This document shows positions 24,062-34,570 of a stretch of 64,000 nucleotides of DNA, in pieces; the stretch's first letter is position 1, and each line of letters starts with the position of its first letter. The DNA is from Gamarada debralockiae. Its lineage: Eukaryota; Ascomycota; Leotiomycetes; Helotiales; Hyphodiscaceae. The stretch covers positions 1 to 64,000 of the forward strand of contig NXFV01001959.1 in NCBI GenBank assembly GCA_002803225.1, given 5' to 3'. The notes below the pieces were generated by a model. That model was not told the origin of the DNA, made no database searches, and worked only from the letters and a program-made list of their open reading frames with translations. Made by a program: the position numbers and the translations under genes.

Positions 24062-25195
24062 TCACGAGCGGTAGCGGCTGCTCACACTCCGTTCCTGAAT
24101 TTGTTTCTCGGTTGCAACGTATAAACGGTCCAGGTAGCTCATTGCTTCAGCGTCGCGCAGGATCTTGGCGACCTGGATGCCTGCTGAGATTAGCTGGAGG
24201 ATATTCCTGTCGTCCTTGAGCGGGCGGGACTGGTGTTTTGCGGCATGCCGCATCTCCAAAGAGTTCTCCAGGATTGTAACAAACTGTTTGATCTGTCCAT
24301 TGTAAAGTACCCGGGCGGGTATCCGCCTCTTGGTAGCAAGCCGTTTGAGAAGGTATACCCACTCAGTCCATTCTCGGTCTTGCGGTCGTTCCACGGGTCT
24401 CATGTCTGATGAGAGAGGAACTGGGAACTGATATTTGGCAACAAAGTCGAACGCGCATTGAGAGAGCCGGTCATTGACTCGAGTGAGGACACTATCCTGC
24501 TCCTGAACAACAAGGTTGGTAGGCAGATGTGGTAAGTCTCTCTCCTGCTGGGCAATGTATTCTGGAGCTGGTCGTTGAAGAAACTGGTGTGGTCCATCAA
24601 ACTCATCTCGATTGGATGGGCGTCTTTGGGAGTGTGCTTTTGAATCGCTCTTGGTCTTTCCGGAAGATCGGCTTGGGGTTTCAAGTGGATGGTCTATTGG
24701 ACTTGGAGAAGCAACATAGTCATCCAAATACGTCTCTGGAGAGACCCTGCCTTGAGGCTCCCAGGCTGTGGTTTGATTGGCGTAAGAGCCATAATTCGGA
24801 GTTCCATAACCGGCAGAGGCGGATCCGGCATTGTAACCATTGGAGCTGTATAGCGAATCCGGACGCACGCTGGTGATGGGTGCTGCAATTGGACTGTAGC
24901 TTGAGGCCGTCACGGTGGGGTTGTATGGCGCGCTTCGTGGTTCGCTTTCAGTGTCTTTGCTTGAATCTGGGGAAGTGAGCTGCCTTACCTCGACGTGGTG
25001 TAGTAAGACATGTCATATTCGGCATGATTGACGTCTGTGTAAGTAGTAAAGCTTGATGTTGGTCAGCTTGCAGCACAGTGTCCAAGAAAAACAAATCGCT
25101 CCGTACCTTCTCGCGGGCTCGAGAGCTCCATGGGCAATTGTGCTTCCGTATCCATAGTCCGGCTGGACGTGAACACTCCTTCTTGAGGCCATCAT
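24062..25195 (-). CDS. Unrecognised protein with a helical C-terminal half
   Basis: Preferred model: 25195-25107 and 24983-24062, intron 123 nt, 336 residues, start ATG-ATG at 25195. The N-terminal half is Ser/Tyr/Gly/Pro-rich and disordered (SPDSSKDTESEPRSAPYN). From about residue 150 it is charged and helical, with EWTEWVYLLKRLATKRRIPA, then EMRHAAKHQ and ILQLISAGIQVAKILRDA. This looks like a conserved fold but I cannot name it. A possible small internal exon (about 25050-24989, encoding VNHAEYDMSYYTTSR) is coding-like but cannot be joined in frame to the next exon; see findings. Confidence 0.65.
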
Positions 25196-25505
25196 TTTGA
25201 AAGCAGAAACACCCGGGGAACAAGAATGAGATAGATACACAAAAGAAATAGTCCAGAACGGATTTCCACCTGTGGATCTGGGCCGGCAATTGCTTCCTGG
25301 AATATCCGTTGATGGGATTCAAAACTGTCCAAGGTATAAATGATTAGGTTCTATCCGGGATGTAGAGTGTGCTTCAGGCGGTGAGTCGGGAGTATGATGG
25401 GCAGCTGACCTAAAGCTCAGGGGGTTCCCAGGGTTCAAGTATCTGCCGAGATAGCGATGATACTTTAAGCCTCTGAGACAGAGACTGAAAGAACTAATTT
25501 ATATA
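25196..25505. other. Short intergenic region
   Basis: Promoter space for the minus-strand gene at 24062-25195 and for the plus-strand fragment at 25506. Nothing else seen. Confidence 0.5.
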
Positions 25506-25881
25506 ATGTCCGGTGAGACCTCTGGCTTACATGAAGCAATAGCAGCCAGCGTTAAGCTATCGGAAGTCTGCAAGCAGCGTGGATGGGGCGACCCAGAGAA
25601 AAACTTGGCGAAGGCGGATTTCGAGGTGTTTGACGATTATTTTGGCTCTTTAGAAGCAGACAGAGACTTGCCACTCTCTAGAGGGGCGCCGGTGAGGGGA
25701 ACAATATCTGAATATCAGGAATTTGGACGAAAGTGTACTCGGTATTGCAGATCTTCAACAACGTACCCTCTTTCGAGCACAGCACTTGGACAACTTTTGT
25801 GTGCTACTCGGTCACGGTCTAAACTTTTCAGGGTCTTTCCCTCAAAATCCTGATGAAGTATCTCTGCTTCGCTGTTCTTGA
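25506..25881 (+). pseudogene. Frameshifted protein fragment
   Basis: From ATG 25506 the frame reads a coherent acidic/helical stretch containing LSEVCKQRGWGDPEKN and FEVFDDYFGSLEADRDL. Near 25692-25700 coherence moves to another frame, which continues with YLNIRNLDESVLGIADL and RTLFRAQHLDNFCVLLGHG to a stop at 25881. The space between is too short for an intron (27 nt between the only GT and AG). So the locus carries a 1- or 2-base frameshift. I do not recognise the family. Sequence after 25881 has no further clear coding, so the gene may also be truncated. Confidence 0.5.
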
Positions 25882-27239
25882 TTAAGCAAATGTGGCTTGC
25901 TTTCAGGCATCATTGGGCAATGGATGGAGGTTGCAGGTGTAACCAGTGACCATGTTGGAGCCCAAAGATGCTCCATCACCGTTCCGTCGCTAATAATATA
26001 AGCGTGCCATCCGTGAAATGCAGCAAAAGTACTGGATGAGTATCTTCAGGTGAAGAAATGTGAGACCGTCTACAAGGAAACACCTAGTACTGGATGGATT
26101 GGCCTTCGCGAAGCTGTAGTCGACCTTCGTATTTTTCGTACATGAAAGCGGTGGGCCGGTGACGGGGCATGTGAGATTGGGCAGAAACGCGTTTGATGTT
26201 ACGGGCGTGCGTGTCTACAGCCCAATCAGTAGATTTCATGCGTTAATGCCCATCGACCAATGATCTCTTCACTGCAGCTGGGCGACGATGACGATGATCG
26301 ATGGCGCTGTTGGAGGCGTGACGATCGTGAGGTCTGGTTTTGATGAGTCCGCATTAATATTTCTGCGAGATGCGCGATTGGCTGGAGGAGGTGACGAGCC
26401 CTCAACCAAGCGGCTATCTCGGTTTGAAGGGGTCCATGGCTTCGGGCCAGAGCTTCACCAGTGATATGTCAAAGTTAAATTCAAAATATCCGCAAGCCTT
26501 CAATACAGTAGCGTTAACTGGGCAGGGGGTCTGTTGCTGCAGGGCACCAGACCAGTGTTGTTTTAAGAAAATGAGACTTTAAGACGACGTTGCAGGTTGA
26601 GAAGGCTCGAACCTTCTAGTTTTTTAATAGGTTGTCGATAAATCAGTGCTCGGCGACTGTCACACAGCTCGATCTAAGCGCTTCAAAGCCTCCAAGCTGT
26701 CTCAAAACATTATGTAGGTGGCTTGAAAAGGGAATTTGGAATTTGTACGGAACGGAGGAGACTCCCAATCTAGGTCAAAGGAATGTCGGATCGGCATCAT
26801 GTGGCGGCGATGAGCACTGTACGACCGTTATGTACTGATGGATCTGCAAAAGAGAGTTCGGCTCATCGCTCTCCAGCATTCAGTGCATCACATCTCTCCG
26901 CCGTCCAGCTACTTTTGAAAACCTTCGTTTGGATGTGACGACACGTGACTTGCAGTGCCGTTTGAAGAAACCCGGACCGAAAATATGCCCGAAACTGACC
27001 TTCTATGATCTTCTGAAGGACTGTAGACCGGCCTTGCATAACTCTTACATTAAAAGCAATGCCAAGTCTGCATAACATAAGATAATCTTCACCTCGGGCA
27101 CTCTTATCAGTTCCCAAAGGGGACTAGTGTCCTCCCTGGTCTCACCGAGTGATTAGATGAACTTCCTAGGGCGTGACCCGCAACACTACTCCCCCCTTTT
27201 TGACTTCACGCAGCCCAACATAAACCCCCAGGTCACAGG
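25882..27239. other. Intergenic region, no supported gene
   Basis: Frames at 26370, 26632 and 26863 are short and featureless. A CACGTG box lies at about 26943. Promoter of the Zn2Cys6 gene at 27240. Confidence 0.55.
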
Positions 27240-29682
27240 ATGAACAATGTGAAAAATGGAACTAGAGTTGGCCCAAAGCCTACCAAAGCATGCGGTATGT
27301 GGAGGAGCTTCATACACGGAGTCATGGATTAGGACGCTGACTCGCTGATAACATCGCAGTTAATTGCCGACGCCAGAAGGTGATATTGAACTACAACACG
27401 TTTAGCCCCTGTAGCTGACTCTCTTGCTCGGGCAGATGAAGTGTGAGGTCGACCTGGATCAAGACTCCGCATGCAAGCGATGTAGAATAAGCAAAACCGA
27501 ATGTGTCTTCAAGCCGCGAGCAAATGTAAGATAACATCAACAGTGCTTTTTCCGCAGCTCTCAACTGACTTTGATAGGCTGCAGTTATATTGGATGAAGC
27601 ACCAAGTCCTAGGCGCCCCAGTGGGACTCAAGGGTTGATTCCCCCTCCCCTAGATCTCGATCATCACTCGATACTCAGCCGTCTGGATGCAATCGAGAAG
27701 CTTCTAGGTATCAAGGCCCAATCTCAGAAGGAGATCCTTGACGATGATGTTGCACTTCATCCCAATGATATCGAATCTCCGTTCCATGGAGTGTGGACGG
27801 CTGCAGCTCACCTGAAGACTGCCAGTCGACCCCCTCAAAATCCTAGAATATGGTCACGTGCCATAATCAAGCAACTTTGGCTCTGTAAGTACGCTCTCAA
27901 TGTGCTCAATACTGTCACCGAGTGAGCTGGTAGATTGGGAGAATTGGTTTCAGACCAGAGATGCCTCGAGAGCAAATATATTTCTCATGTTTCATGATTT
28001 TCTTTTCCGCTCGTTCATTTACCTGGCAATGCTGACACGAAATCTTGCAGCGTAAGCTCTCTTCGTTATCTTGAAATCTGTCTCCAACCCTCACCGATTG
28101 TAGTTTTCACAAGAATATGCCAGGTTTGCATTTCCTCTCGAAGAAACAGACGTCTTCGACTCCCACTCCCCTCCTTCTTGCAGCCATCCTCTATGTTTCT
28201 GCCCTCCACCACACCTCCCCTGACTTTGCATCACTTGCGCCCGACTACTTTATCACAACATGCAATGCTATAGCAGAGTTGGCTGTTCCCATGCAAACAA
28301 GTTCGAGAGTAGACAACGGCTCGCCCACGAATGGCTTGACACGGCTAAGTGAAGAGCAAAATGCCTTTCAAAATGTACTCGGCCTCATTCTTGCTGGCCT
28401 GATCTCTGAAGCTTTCATTGAAACGACTGGGATATGGATATCGATGGGCTATCGTCTTACCCTTGATCACTGTCCAGTACAGATCGATGAAAGGTCCAGC
28501 GAATGGCGTGGGCTGTTCTCCGGTCTCCAAGTATGCGGTAAATTAAATCAGGCCGAAATCATGCTGACAATTGCAGATTATTGACCTCGAGCATGCATCT
28601 CTTCACATGTCATGCCCAATCCTTCCTTGGAAAGCACCCCTTCCGTCTTTGCTTCAGCTCCAGACCTCTGCCGAAGACCCTTTCTATAGCCTCACACAAA
28701 TGATGCATATCGGCCTCAGTCATTTCACTGGTCGAGGCTTACCAACCATTTGGTCTTTCATCTCATCGAATGAAATCGACAGAAGCCCTCGACCACCGTA
28801 TGTGTTTACCGAGACTGATTCGAAGGTGATTCGAGACTGGGCGCGACAGCTTGATGATTGGCTTGTGCAGTATTACAGTAAGCGTCCAACCTGTTCCTGC
28901 CTTCATGTAGCTGAACCCAAATCAAGAACCCAACGATTCCGAACAGGACAGTCTCATGATATTCCGGCAGTACAACCTCCACAGGCTCTTTGTACTATCA
29001 ATCTATCATCCAGCGCGAGGATTCGATCTATTTGCGAACAACGTGGCTTCTGTCGAAAGGCATGAGCTTTTGGTCTCTGCTCGAGCGACCTTACGATTAC
29101 ACAACGACGATAAAAGCATCTGGTCTAACTGGGACTTGGTGATGATTACATGGGGCGCCCTGTTGGTGTTGCAGGGCGTTGAAGGAGGTGTTGGGGAACC
29201 AGACGGCAAGTCACTATTAATCTAAAACGGTCATCTCCTAATATCTTGCAGACTTCCTTCTGGTCAACACCCACCTCAATATGCTTCAAACCACCCATCA
29301 GCCCGAACCGAGCCTTCGACACCGCCTTGCAAGCCGACTCGAGTCCTGTTTACAGAGCATGCATACGCCACCAGCAGCTACAGACGATAGACCTGTTCTG
29401 ACAGGGTTTGATCCCTCATGGGCAATCTTTGATCAGAATAGCATTGCCATGGCGTCTCAATCCATGCTTCCTGAGCGTCACCAAATTGCGCCAAATGCTC
29501 AGAATAGACAAGACGCAGCAATGTCAGGTATCTATGATCCTCAGTCGATCATCAACCAGCAAGCGATGGGATCGGATGGACAGTGGTTCAGTCCTGAACA
29601 GCAAGCCGATGCTTGGCAATCCACTCTAATGCGACTTTTCGGCAATGGCGAATTCCCTCAATCGCAGAATCATCTTGTGTAG
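27240..29682 (+). CDS. Zn2Cys6 fungal-type transcription factor, nine exons
   Basis: Spliced model: 27240-27294, 27360-27379, 27436-27525, 27578-27884, 27934-28051, 28104-28530, 28577-28877, 28927-29205, 29252-29682; 675 residues in one frame. Introns are 65, 56, 52, 49, 52, 46, 49 and 46 nt. The zinc cluster spans three exons, one of only 20 nt, and has CX2CX6CX9CX2CX6C spacing (Cys 18, 21, 28, 38, 41, 48). A short coiled-coil-like segment follows (LSRLDAIEKLLGI). The middle has the helical fungal transcription factor region. The last intron (29206-29251) has a GC donor, GCAAGT, with CAG acceptor. The C-terminus is Gln/Ser/Met-rich. Nuclear regulator; target unknown. Confidence 0.9.
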
Positions 29683-30573
29683 TCCACTCGACCCCTCTCA
29701 CTCCACTGTCTCAATTCGCCGGCCACTAGTGAATCTAGTGGTCCAGTTGAAGTCTACGACTCCGTTCCTTTCCACTGATAATCTCACAACGCCTAGTCAC
29801 TAGGATGCTTTTCGGTTCAGACCAGTGGGCCATCCCACAACCAGACGTGCAACAAATGATTGATCGGCATGCGGGGCTTTGTCCAACGACAATATTAATA
29901 CAAGTCAATATCAGCCGTGAGACACACGCGGGAATGTTACCTGTTAAAGCCAGACACTGCTGAAGCTAAACCTGCCATCTGGGGCCCCCATCATAGGGCC
30001 CCCGTCAAGGTGATTTGAGAACAGACAATTTCAATCACCGCTGCTGTAAGATTTCGGCTTATTTATATTATCCGAATCTGTATAGTTGATTGACGGAGTT
30101 TAGCTTTCAAGCCTTCGGAATGAAAACTGCCTCCAACAGTGTAGGGTATGTGAAGGGGCGACGATGGGACGCTGACGCGTAGCCGGTCGACTAGCTATTC
30201 ATCCTGAAAGCGCCCTGATAGATTTTATTTACGTGCGAACCAGTCTGTCTTTAGCTGCAGCTGGGAACAAGATCTGAGACCAATGATGCATATCACGTGC
30301 CATTTGTTGAGGGTGAACAATGAATTGTATTACAAATCCTAAATGAGAACTGAAATCTATTTCTCCATGAGCTGTATTGATACATTGCAATATGAACCCT
30401 CCTCGTGAAGGACTCTCGAGTGTCATGGACAAAGCTAACTCGCCAACACGTGACTAACCAGGCACCAGCATAAAACATTTGTGCCAGATGTACAACATCT
30501 GCATAGATAAGAAGTCGTTTCACGACGATTTCACCATGAATAACATCACATTGCCTTCTAGTGCAGCATCACG
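29683..30573. other. Intergenic region, no supported gene
   Basis: 3' flank of the Zn2Cys6 gene and promoter of the F-box/ankyrin gene. CACGTG boxes at about 30295 and 30447. Frames at 30229 and 30293 (-) have no domain. Confidence 0.55.
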
Positions 30574-31479
30574 ATGTCCCTCCTCGATCTCGCCAACGAA
30601 CTACTGATCCAAATCGTATCGCACTTATCCGACGAACGCAACATCAACTCCATCATCCGCTGCAATCGACGACTGTTCGACCTGTTCAACACCTACCTCT
30701 ACAGCCAGCACATCAAACACCACCAAAGCCGAGCTCTCCTCTGGGCCTGCGAACATGGCCGCGAATCCACCCTCCGCCGGCTCCTCAATCTCGGCGCCGA
30801 CATCAACGTGACGACCACTTCCGAGTACCGGTACTTCTTCCAAAGAGTAGATTGGAACACACCCTTAAATGGTCTCTATCTCGCCTGTCTCAACGGCCAT
30901 CCTGGCATCGCACGCATCCTCCTCGAGGCCGGCATAAACGACAGCGAGCACGCGCGCAAACGGGAATCAATGCCATTATACTACGCCCTGCAACAAGGCC
31001 ACGACGACGTCGCTCTCGTCCTGCTTGAGCATTTCAGCGACATCAAGCACGCCCTCAGCTGGACGAGCTCCCGATCTACACCCTTACATTTGGCTAGCAA
31101 TCTCGGGCTTCCGGCACTCGTGAGCCTGTTGTTAAGGCGGGGAGCAGATGTGTTGGTTGAAGATACGGATGGGATGACGGCGTTGCATTATGCACTACTG
31201 TGGAGTCCGGCGGCGTGTAAGGAGTGCTTTGAAGGTGCGTTGTTTACGATGAGGAAGGATATTAAGTTTGCGAGTAAGGGGGAGGGGTATGGGAGCGATG
31301 TTGAGACTGTAAAGTTGCTTTTGGAGAATGGGGCGGATATGGATAAGAAGAGGGAGAATGGAAATTGGAGACATCGGCATAGTGCGAGGCAGTTGGCGAG
31401 GAATCATCCGGATAAAGAGATGAGAAAGCTGTTTGATGTTGATGGTGGATGGTTCGGTCAGGCCATGAAGTGGAAATGA
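30574..31479 (+). CDS. F-box and ankyrin-repeat protein
   Basis: Intronless, 301 residues, ATG at 30574. The N-terminus is an F-box: LLDLANELLIQIVSHLSD, then IIRCNRRLFDLFNTYLY. This would bind Skp1 in an SCF ubiquitin ligase. At least five ankyrin units follow, e.g. GRESTLRRLLNLGADIN, STPLHLASNLGLPALV with LLLRRGADV, MTALHYALL, and VKLLLENGADMDKK. Ankyrins probably select the substrate. F-box/ankyrin proteins are a large, fast-changing family in filamentous fungi. The downstream phosphatase relic has the same orientation but need not be related. Confidence 0.88.
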   Translation: MSLLDLANELLIQIVSHLSDERNINSIIRCNRRLFDLFNTYLYSQHIKHHQSRALLWACEHGRESTLRRLLNLGADINVTTTSEYRYFFQRVDWNTPLNGLYLACLNGHPGIARILLEAGINDSEHARKRESMPLYYALQQGHDDVALVLLEHFSDIKHALSWTSSRSTPLHLASNLGLPALVSLLLRRGADVLVEDTDGMTALHYALLWSPAACKECFEGALFTMRKDIKFASKGEGYGSDVETVKLLLENGADMDKKRENGNWRHRHSARQLARNHPDKEMRKLFDVDGGWFGQAMKWK

Positions 31480-31786
31480 TTGCCTCACCCCTGAAGGTGT
31501 CGTCTTTCGTTCCTGAATCTCCACAGTCTTTCTTCTCAGGCCCACCCTGAAGCTCCCACGTTTATCTACAGATCCCGTTTGAAGTTCTCGATCCATTTGA
31601 ACAATTGAAATCGAAGGCAAGATTACAGCCACTCGAGTTCATCTCTCAAAACCCGCATTCATGATCCATCCAATGTATTGAAGGGTCGTACTTGCCAAAT
31701 GTTGCGAGTTCTTTGCTCTCAACCGCAAGTCAAGATGGGAAGGAGCCAGAAAAGAGGAGGGACCCCGAGACTCATTTCGATCTGAA
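31480..31786. other. Spacer between the F-box gene and the phosphatase relic
   Basis: Nothing supported. No in-frame ATG for the phosphatase relic was found here, which fits loss of its 5' end. Confidence 0.45.
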
Positions 31787-32475
31787 TTGGAAGGCCAAAC
31801 AAAACATTATTTGTTCCCAAGTTCAAACAAAGAAATACAATCATTCAAAAGCACACAAACAATACTCAAATTCACAAGTCTGGACGACATAATTCAGAGC
31901 AAGCCGCTTCCACCTCAACCACCAACTACAACTTCATCTCTACCACTACCTCCGCAGCCTTGGGAAACGCCACCTCGACTCTCAAAGCTCCCCGATCGCT
32001 CGTCTCTGGACTACTGGAACAAAACAGCGGTAGCGTACGAAGTCATACCAAACATCTACATCTCCCAGTTTCCTATCGATATCGATCCGAAATTCACGCA
32101 CATCTTGAACAAGCGCCCTCACGAACATCCGCCAGACACAACCCGAACCTACGAACGGATCCCGATCGACAACATCGACGAAATCAAGCCCCATATCCCG
32201 ATTATCATTACATTTCTCACGAAGCCTTGAATAACGGTGGAACAGTTCTGGTTCATTGGCACGTTGGCGTTAATAGATCCGCCGCTGCGATTTGCGCGTA
32301 CCTCTGCCATCGAAACGGATGGAATGCGGCAGAGGTCCGAGAGTTCCTCAAGGGAAAGAAGCCGTACGTCAAACCTTTGGGGATATTTCTTGCATATATC
32401 GATCAGTACTTGGGGAGAGTATCGGATATTGAGGACCCGTTGATCAATTTCTATAAGAGTCTCAAAGATGAGTAA
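31787..32475 (+). pseudogene. Broken dual-specificity phosphatase with catalytic Cys replaced by Trp
   Basis: Two frames together give a DSP-like domain. The first runs from about 31787 to a premature stop at 32228-32230 and includes YEVIPNIYISQFPIDID and a helix before the active site. The second continues as ALNNGGTVLVHWHVGVNRSA, then AYLCHRNGWNAAEVREFL, to a stop at 32475. The frames fit together only with a 1-base frameshift near 32222. No GT dinucleotide lies between about 32045 and 32230, so an intron cannot explain it. The P-loop signature should be HCXXGXXRS; here codon 32257-32259 is TGG (Trp). No in-frame ATG was found for the 5' part. If expressed it would be a catalytically dead phosphatase. 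Confidence 0.75.
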
Positions 32476-32704
32476 GGAGGGTCTGGTACCACCGAGCGCT
32501 GATTCGAAGTACGAAGGCGATTGAGCCTTTGACGTTCCTCCTCAGGACGGCCATCGACGATACCGAAGAGCGGTTAAGACTATAAAATCTTCGAAGACTG
32601 GGTTCACCAGGATACGAGAGGGCAGTTGTGGGTCCCTTTCCATGGCATTCGTTCATAAAAGCAGCTGCTTGAAATAATCCAACTCACAAGTGACATCGCT
32701 TCCA

Positions 32705-34570
32705 CTACATATTCGTCCCAATAAGCCAAGAAATGAGATCTGAATCCTTAGGAAGCTCCGGATAATCCATCGCAATCACGCCGTACCTTGTCTTGACCCC
32801 AAACTGGAACTGCCTTCTCACTGTTGGGTTCATACCAGGAACAAACTTTCCAACAATATCAGAGTGTGCTCCAACGGCTATCCAATGCGACTCAGCGATC
32901 TCACCCTTCTGTACCGGATCGCCCACCGCGCTCATAAAGTTCAGAAACATATGTTCCGCCGGCGCAGCAGCAGCTTTCTCCAAAATGTTACTTACAAAAC
33001 CAAATTTGCTCTTGATGAGCTCAGCGAGAGGAATGATGTCGGAGTACTGCCACTTATCTTGCAGCGTAACCGTCACACCATCAGGCGTATTGAGCGTGAA
33101 ATCAGGATTGTTGTTCAGCCACCCACTCAAATCGATGCCCATGCGCTGATCCACCTCAAGAGCAGGATCAGGATGATATCTCCTTAGCAGTACAGCCTTT
33201 CCTCTCGCCTCTCCCAATGTAACCGTTGTTCGTGCAGTAATCCAGCGCTCGCTTCCATCTTCGTAGCGGGGAGTCTGATCGATGTGCGTTTTTACCGCGT
33301 TATAGAAGACCTCAGGTGGTACCTTTCCGGAGACATCGTCGTTGTTGATTGAGATTAGGACTGTTTCGGTGGGTTTGCCTTTGTTCTTCGAGATGAAAGT
33401 GAATATTTCGGACATTACTTTGTCAAATTTTAGATACATGGGCATATTTATTGGAATACCGCCATGGTACATGTAGAGCTGGCCGTCGGAGTGTATTCTG
33501 CAGCGTAAGTCGAGGAATCGAATACCGGCTTCCATCTGCTTTGAGATTGAGAGGTATTGGGTTCGGACGAAAGGGATGTTGGATTCTGCGCACGAGTCAT
33601 GCGTTCCTGGGACTGTGATGTTTGATAACAAGGTATCGTCGGGTATGTCGCCCATCCATGAGCTTAACGAGTAGTCCAACAGAGATCTCGAATACCATTT
33701 CAAGTCTTTTTTGTCGTCGTTCGCATTGAAGATGCAGTTGATTCTCCCATTCAAGACTGTCAACTGCGGGGGATCTGCTGATGTTTGTCCAGCTACCGCT
33801 TCCTGGGGATTCCACTTGCCATCTTTGTACTCGCTGACGTATATGACATGAGAAGTATCATCAGGTCCGTTCTCTTGGAACGCGAGGAAGGCGCTGTTCC
33901 CATAGGATGTCGCTGAGACACCAGTGGCGGCCTTGCCTTCACTGACATCAGCGCATGAGTTCCAGACGCCTTCGATAGCATCGAAAGCAAAGCCAAGAAT
34001 TTCCCGGTTTTCGTCATTCTCGGTACATAATACGTGAAGGGTGTTGTTCAAAATGAACATGGCTGGTATCCCGCGAACTTGTTTGATCCCGCTCACTTCT
34101 TGGGGTAATGACCACACAGCCGTGTCATCACGAGGATTCCAGGTCCAAATGGAATAGTACAAGTTTGCATCTTGAATGAAAACCAGGAAGAGTCTGTTGT
34201 GGAAAGAAACTAAAGCTGGGGTGGTCGTGGTTGAGAAGCCAGAAGCAGTGTTCAGGAGAATAGGTTCTGGCCAGTTCTGATTAACGTCATCGAATATGTA
34301 GTGAGCGACTTCTCCTGAGTCTCTGACTATGATGGCGTGCAGAAATCCCAGCATTTCGGCCATGACAGGAACACCTTGGTCGGGGAATTGCATTCGAGTT
34401 TGGAAAGTGCTATTGTTTCCAATGGCATAGTAGAGAGAGCCGGAAGGATCACTCCATAGGCACCATAATTCACCTCGATGGGTAGCTAAAGCCGGAACTG
34501 ACGGTGTTTGACCGTTTGGAGCTTCTTGGACATAACCGTTGCTCTCTACTCCTCGGCTTACCCAAGACAT
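32705..34570 (-). CDS. PI-PLC X-domain protein with lectin-like N-terminal propeller
   Basis: Intronless, 621 residues, ATG at 34570. The C-terminal half (from about residue 305) is a bacterial-type phosphatidylinositol phospholipase C X domain: LSNITVPGTHDSCA with the first catalytic His near 320, RFLDLRCR, and YHGGIPINM with the second catalytic His near 366. These enzymes cleave phosphatidylinositol without calcium. The N-terminal ~300 residues contain repeated blades (ELWCLWSDPSGSLYYA, NRLFLVFIQDANLYYSIW, NTLHVLCTEND) that look like a fucose-lectin/sialidase-type beta-propeller. I see no signal peptide or membrane segment, so it may be cytosolic or released by another route. The substrate is inferred from the family. 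Confidence 0.85.
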   Translation of the reverse strand: MSWVSRGVESNGYVQEAPNGQTPSVPALATHRGELWCLWSDPSGSLYYAIGNNSTFQTRMQFPDQGVPVMAEMLGFLHAIIVRDSGEVAHYIFDDVNQNWPEPILLNTASGFSTTTTPALVSFHNRLFLVFIQDANLYYSIWTWNPRDDTAVWSLPQEVSGIKQVRGIPAMFILNNTLHVLCTENDENREILGFAFDAIEGVWNSCADVSEGKAATGVSATSYGNSAFLAFQENGPDDTSHVIYVSEYKDGKWNPQEAVAGQTSADPPQLTVLNGRINCIFNANDDKKDLKWYSRSLLDYSLSSWMGDIPDDTLLSNITVPGTHDSCAESNIPFVRTQYLSISKQMEAGIRFLDLRCRIHSDGQLYMYHGGIPINMPMYLKFDKVMSEIFTFISKNKGKPTETVLISINNDDVSGKVPPEVFYNAVKTHIDQTPRYEDGSERWITARTTVTLGEARGKAVLLRRYHPDPALEVDQRMGIDLSGWLNNNPDFTLNTPDGVTVTLQDKWQYSDIIPLAELIKSKFGFVSNILEKAAAAPAEHMFLNFMSAVGDPVQKGEIAESHWIAVGAHSDIVGKFVPGMNPTVRRQFQFGVKTRYGVIAMDYPELPKDSDLISWLIGTNM

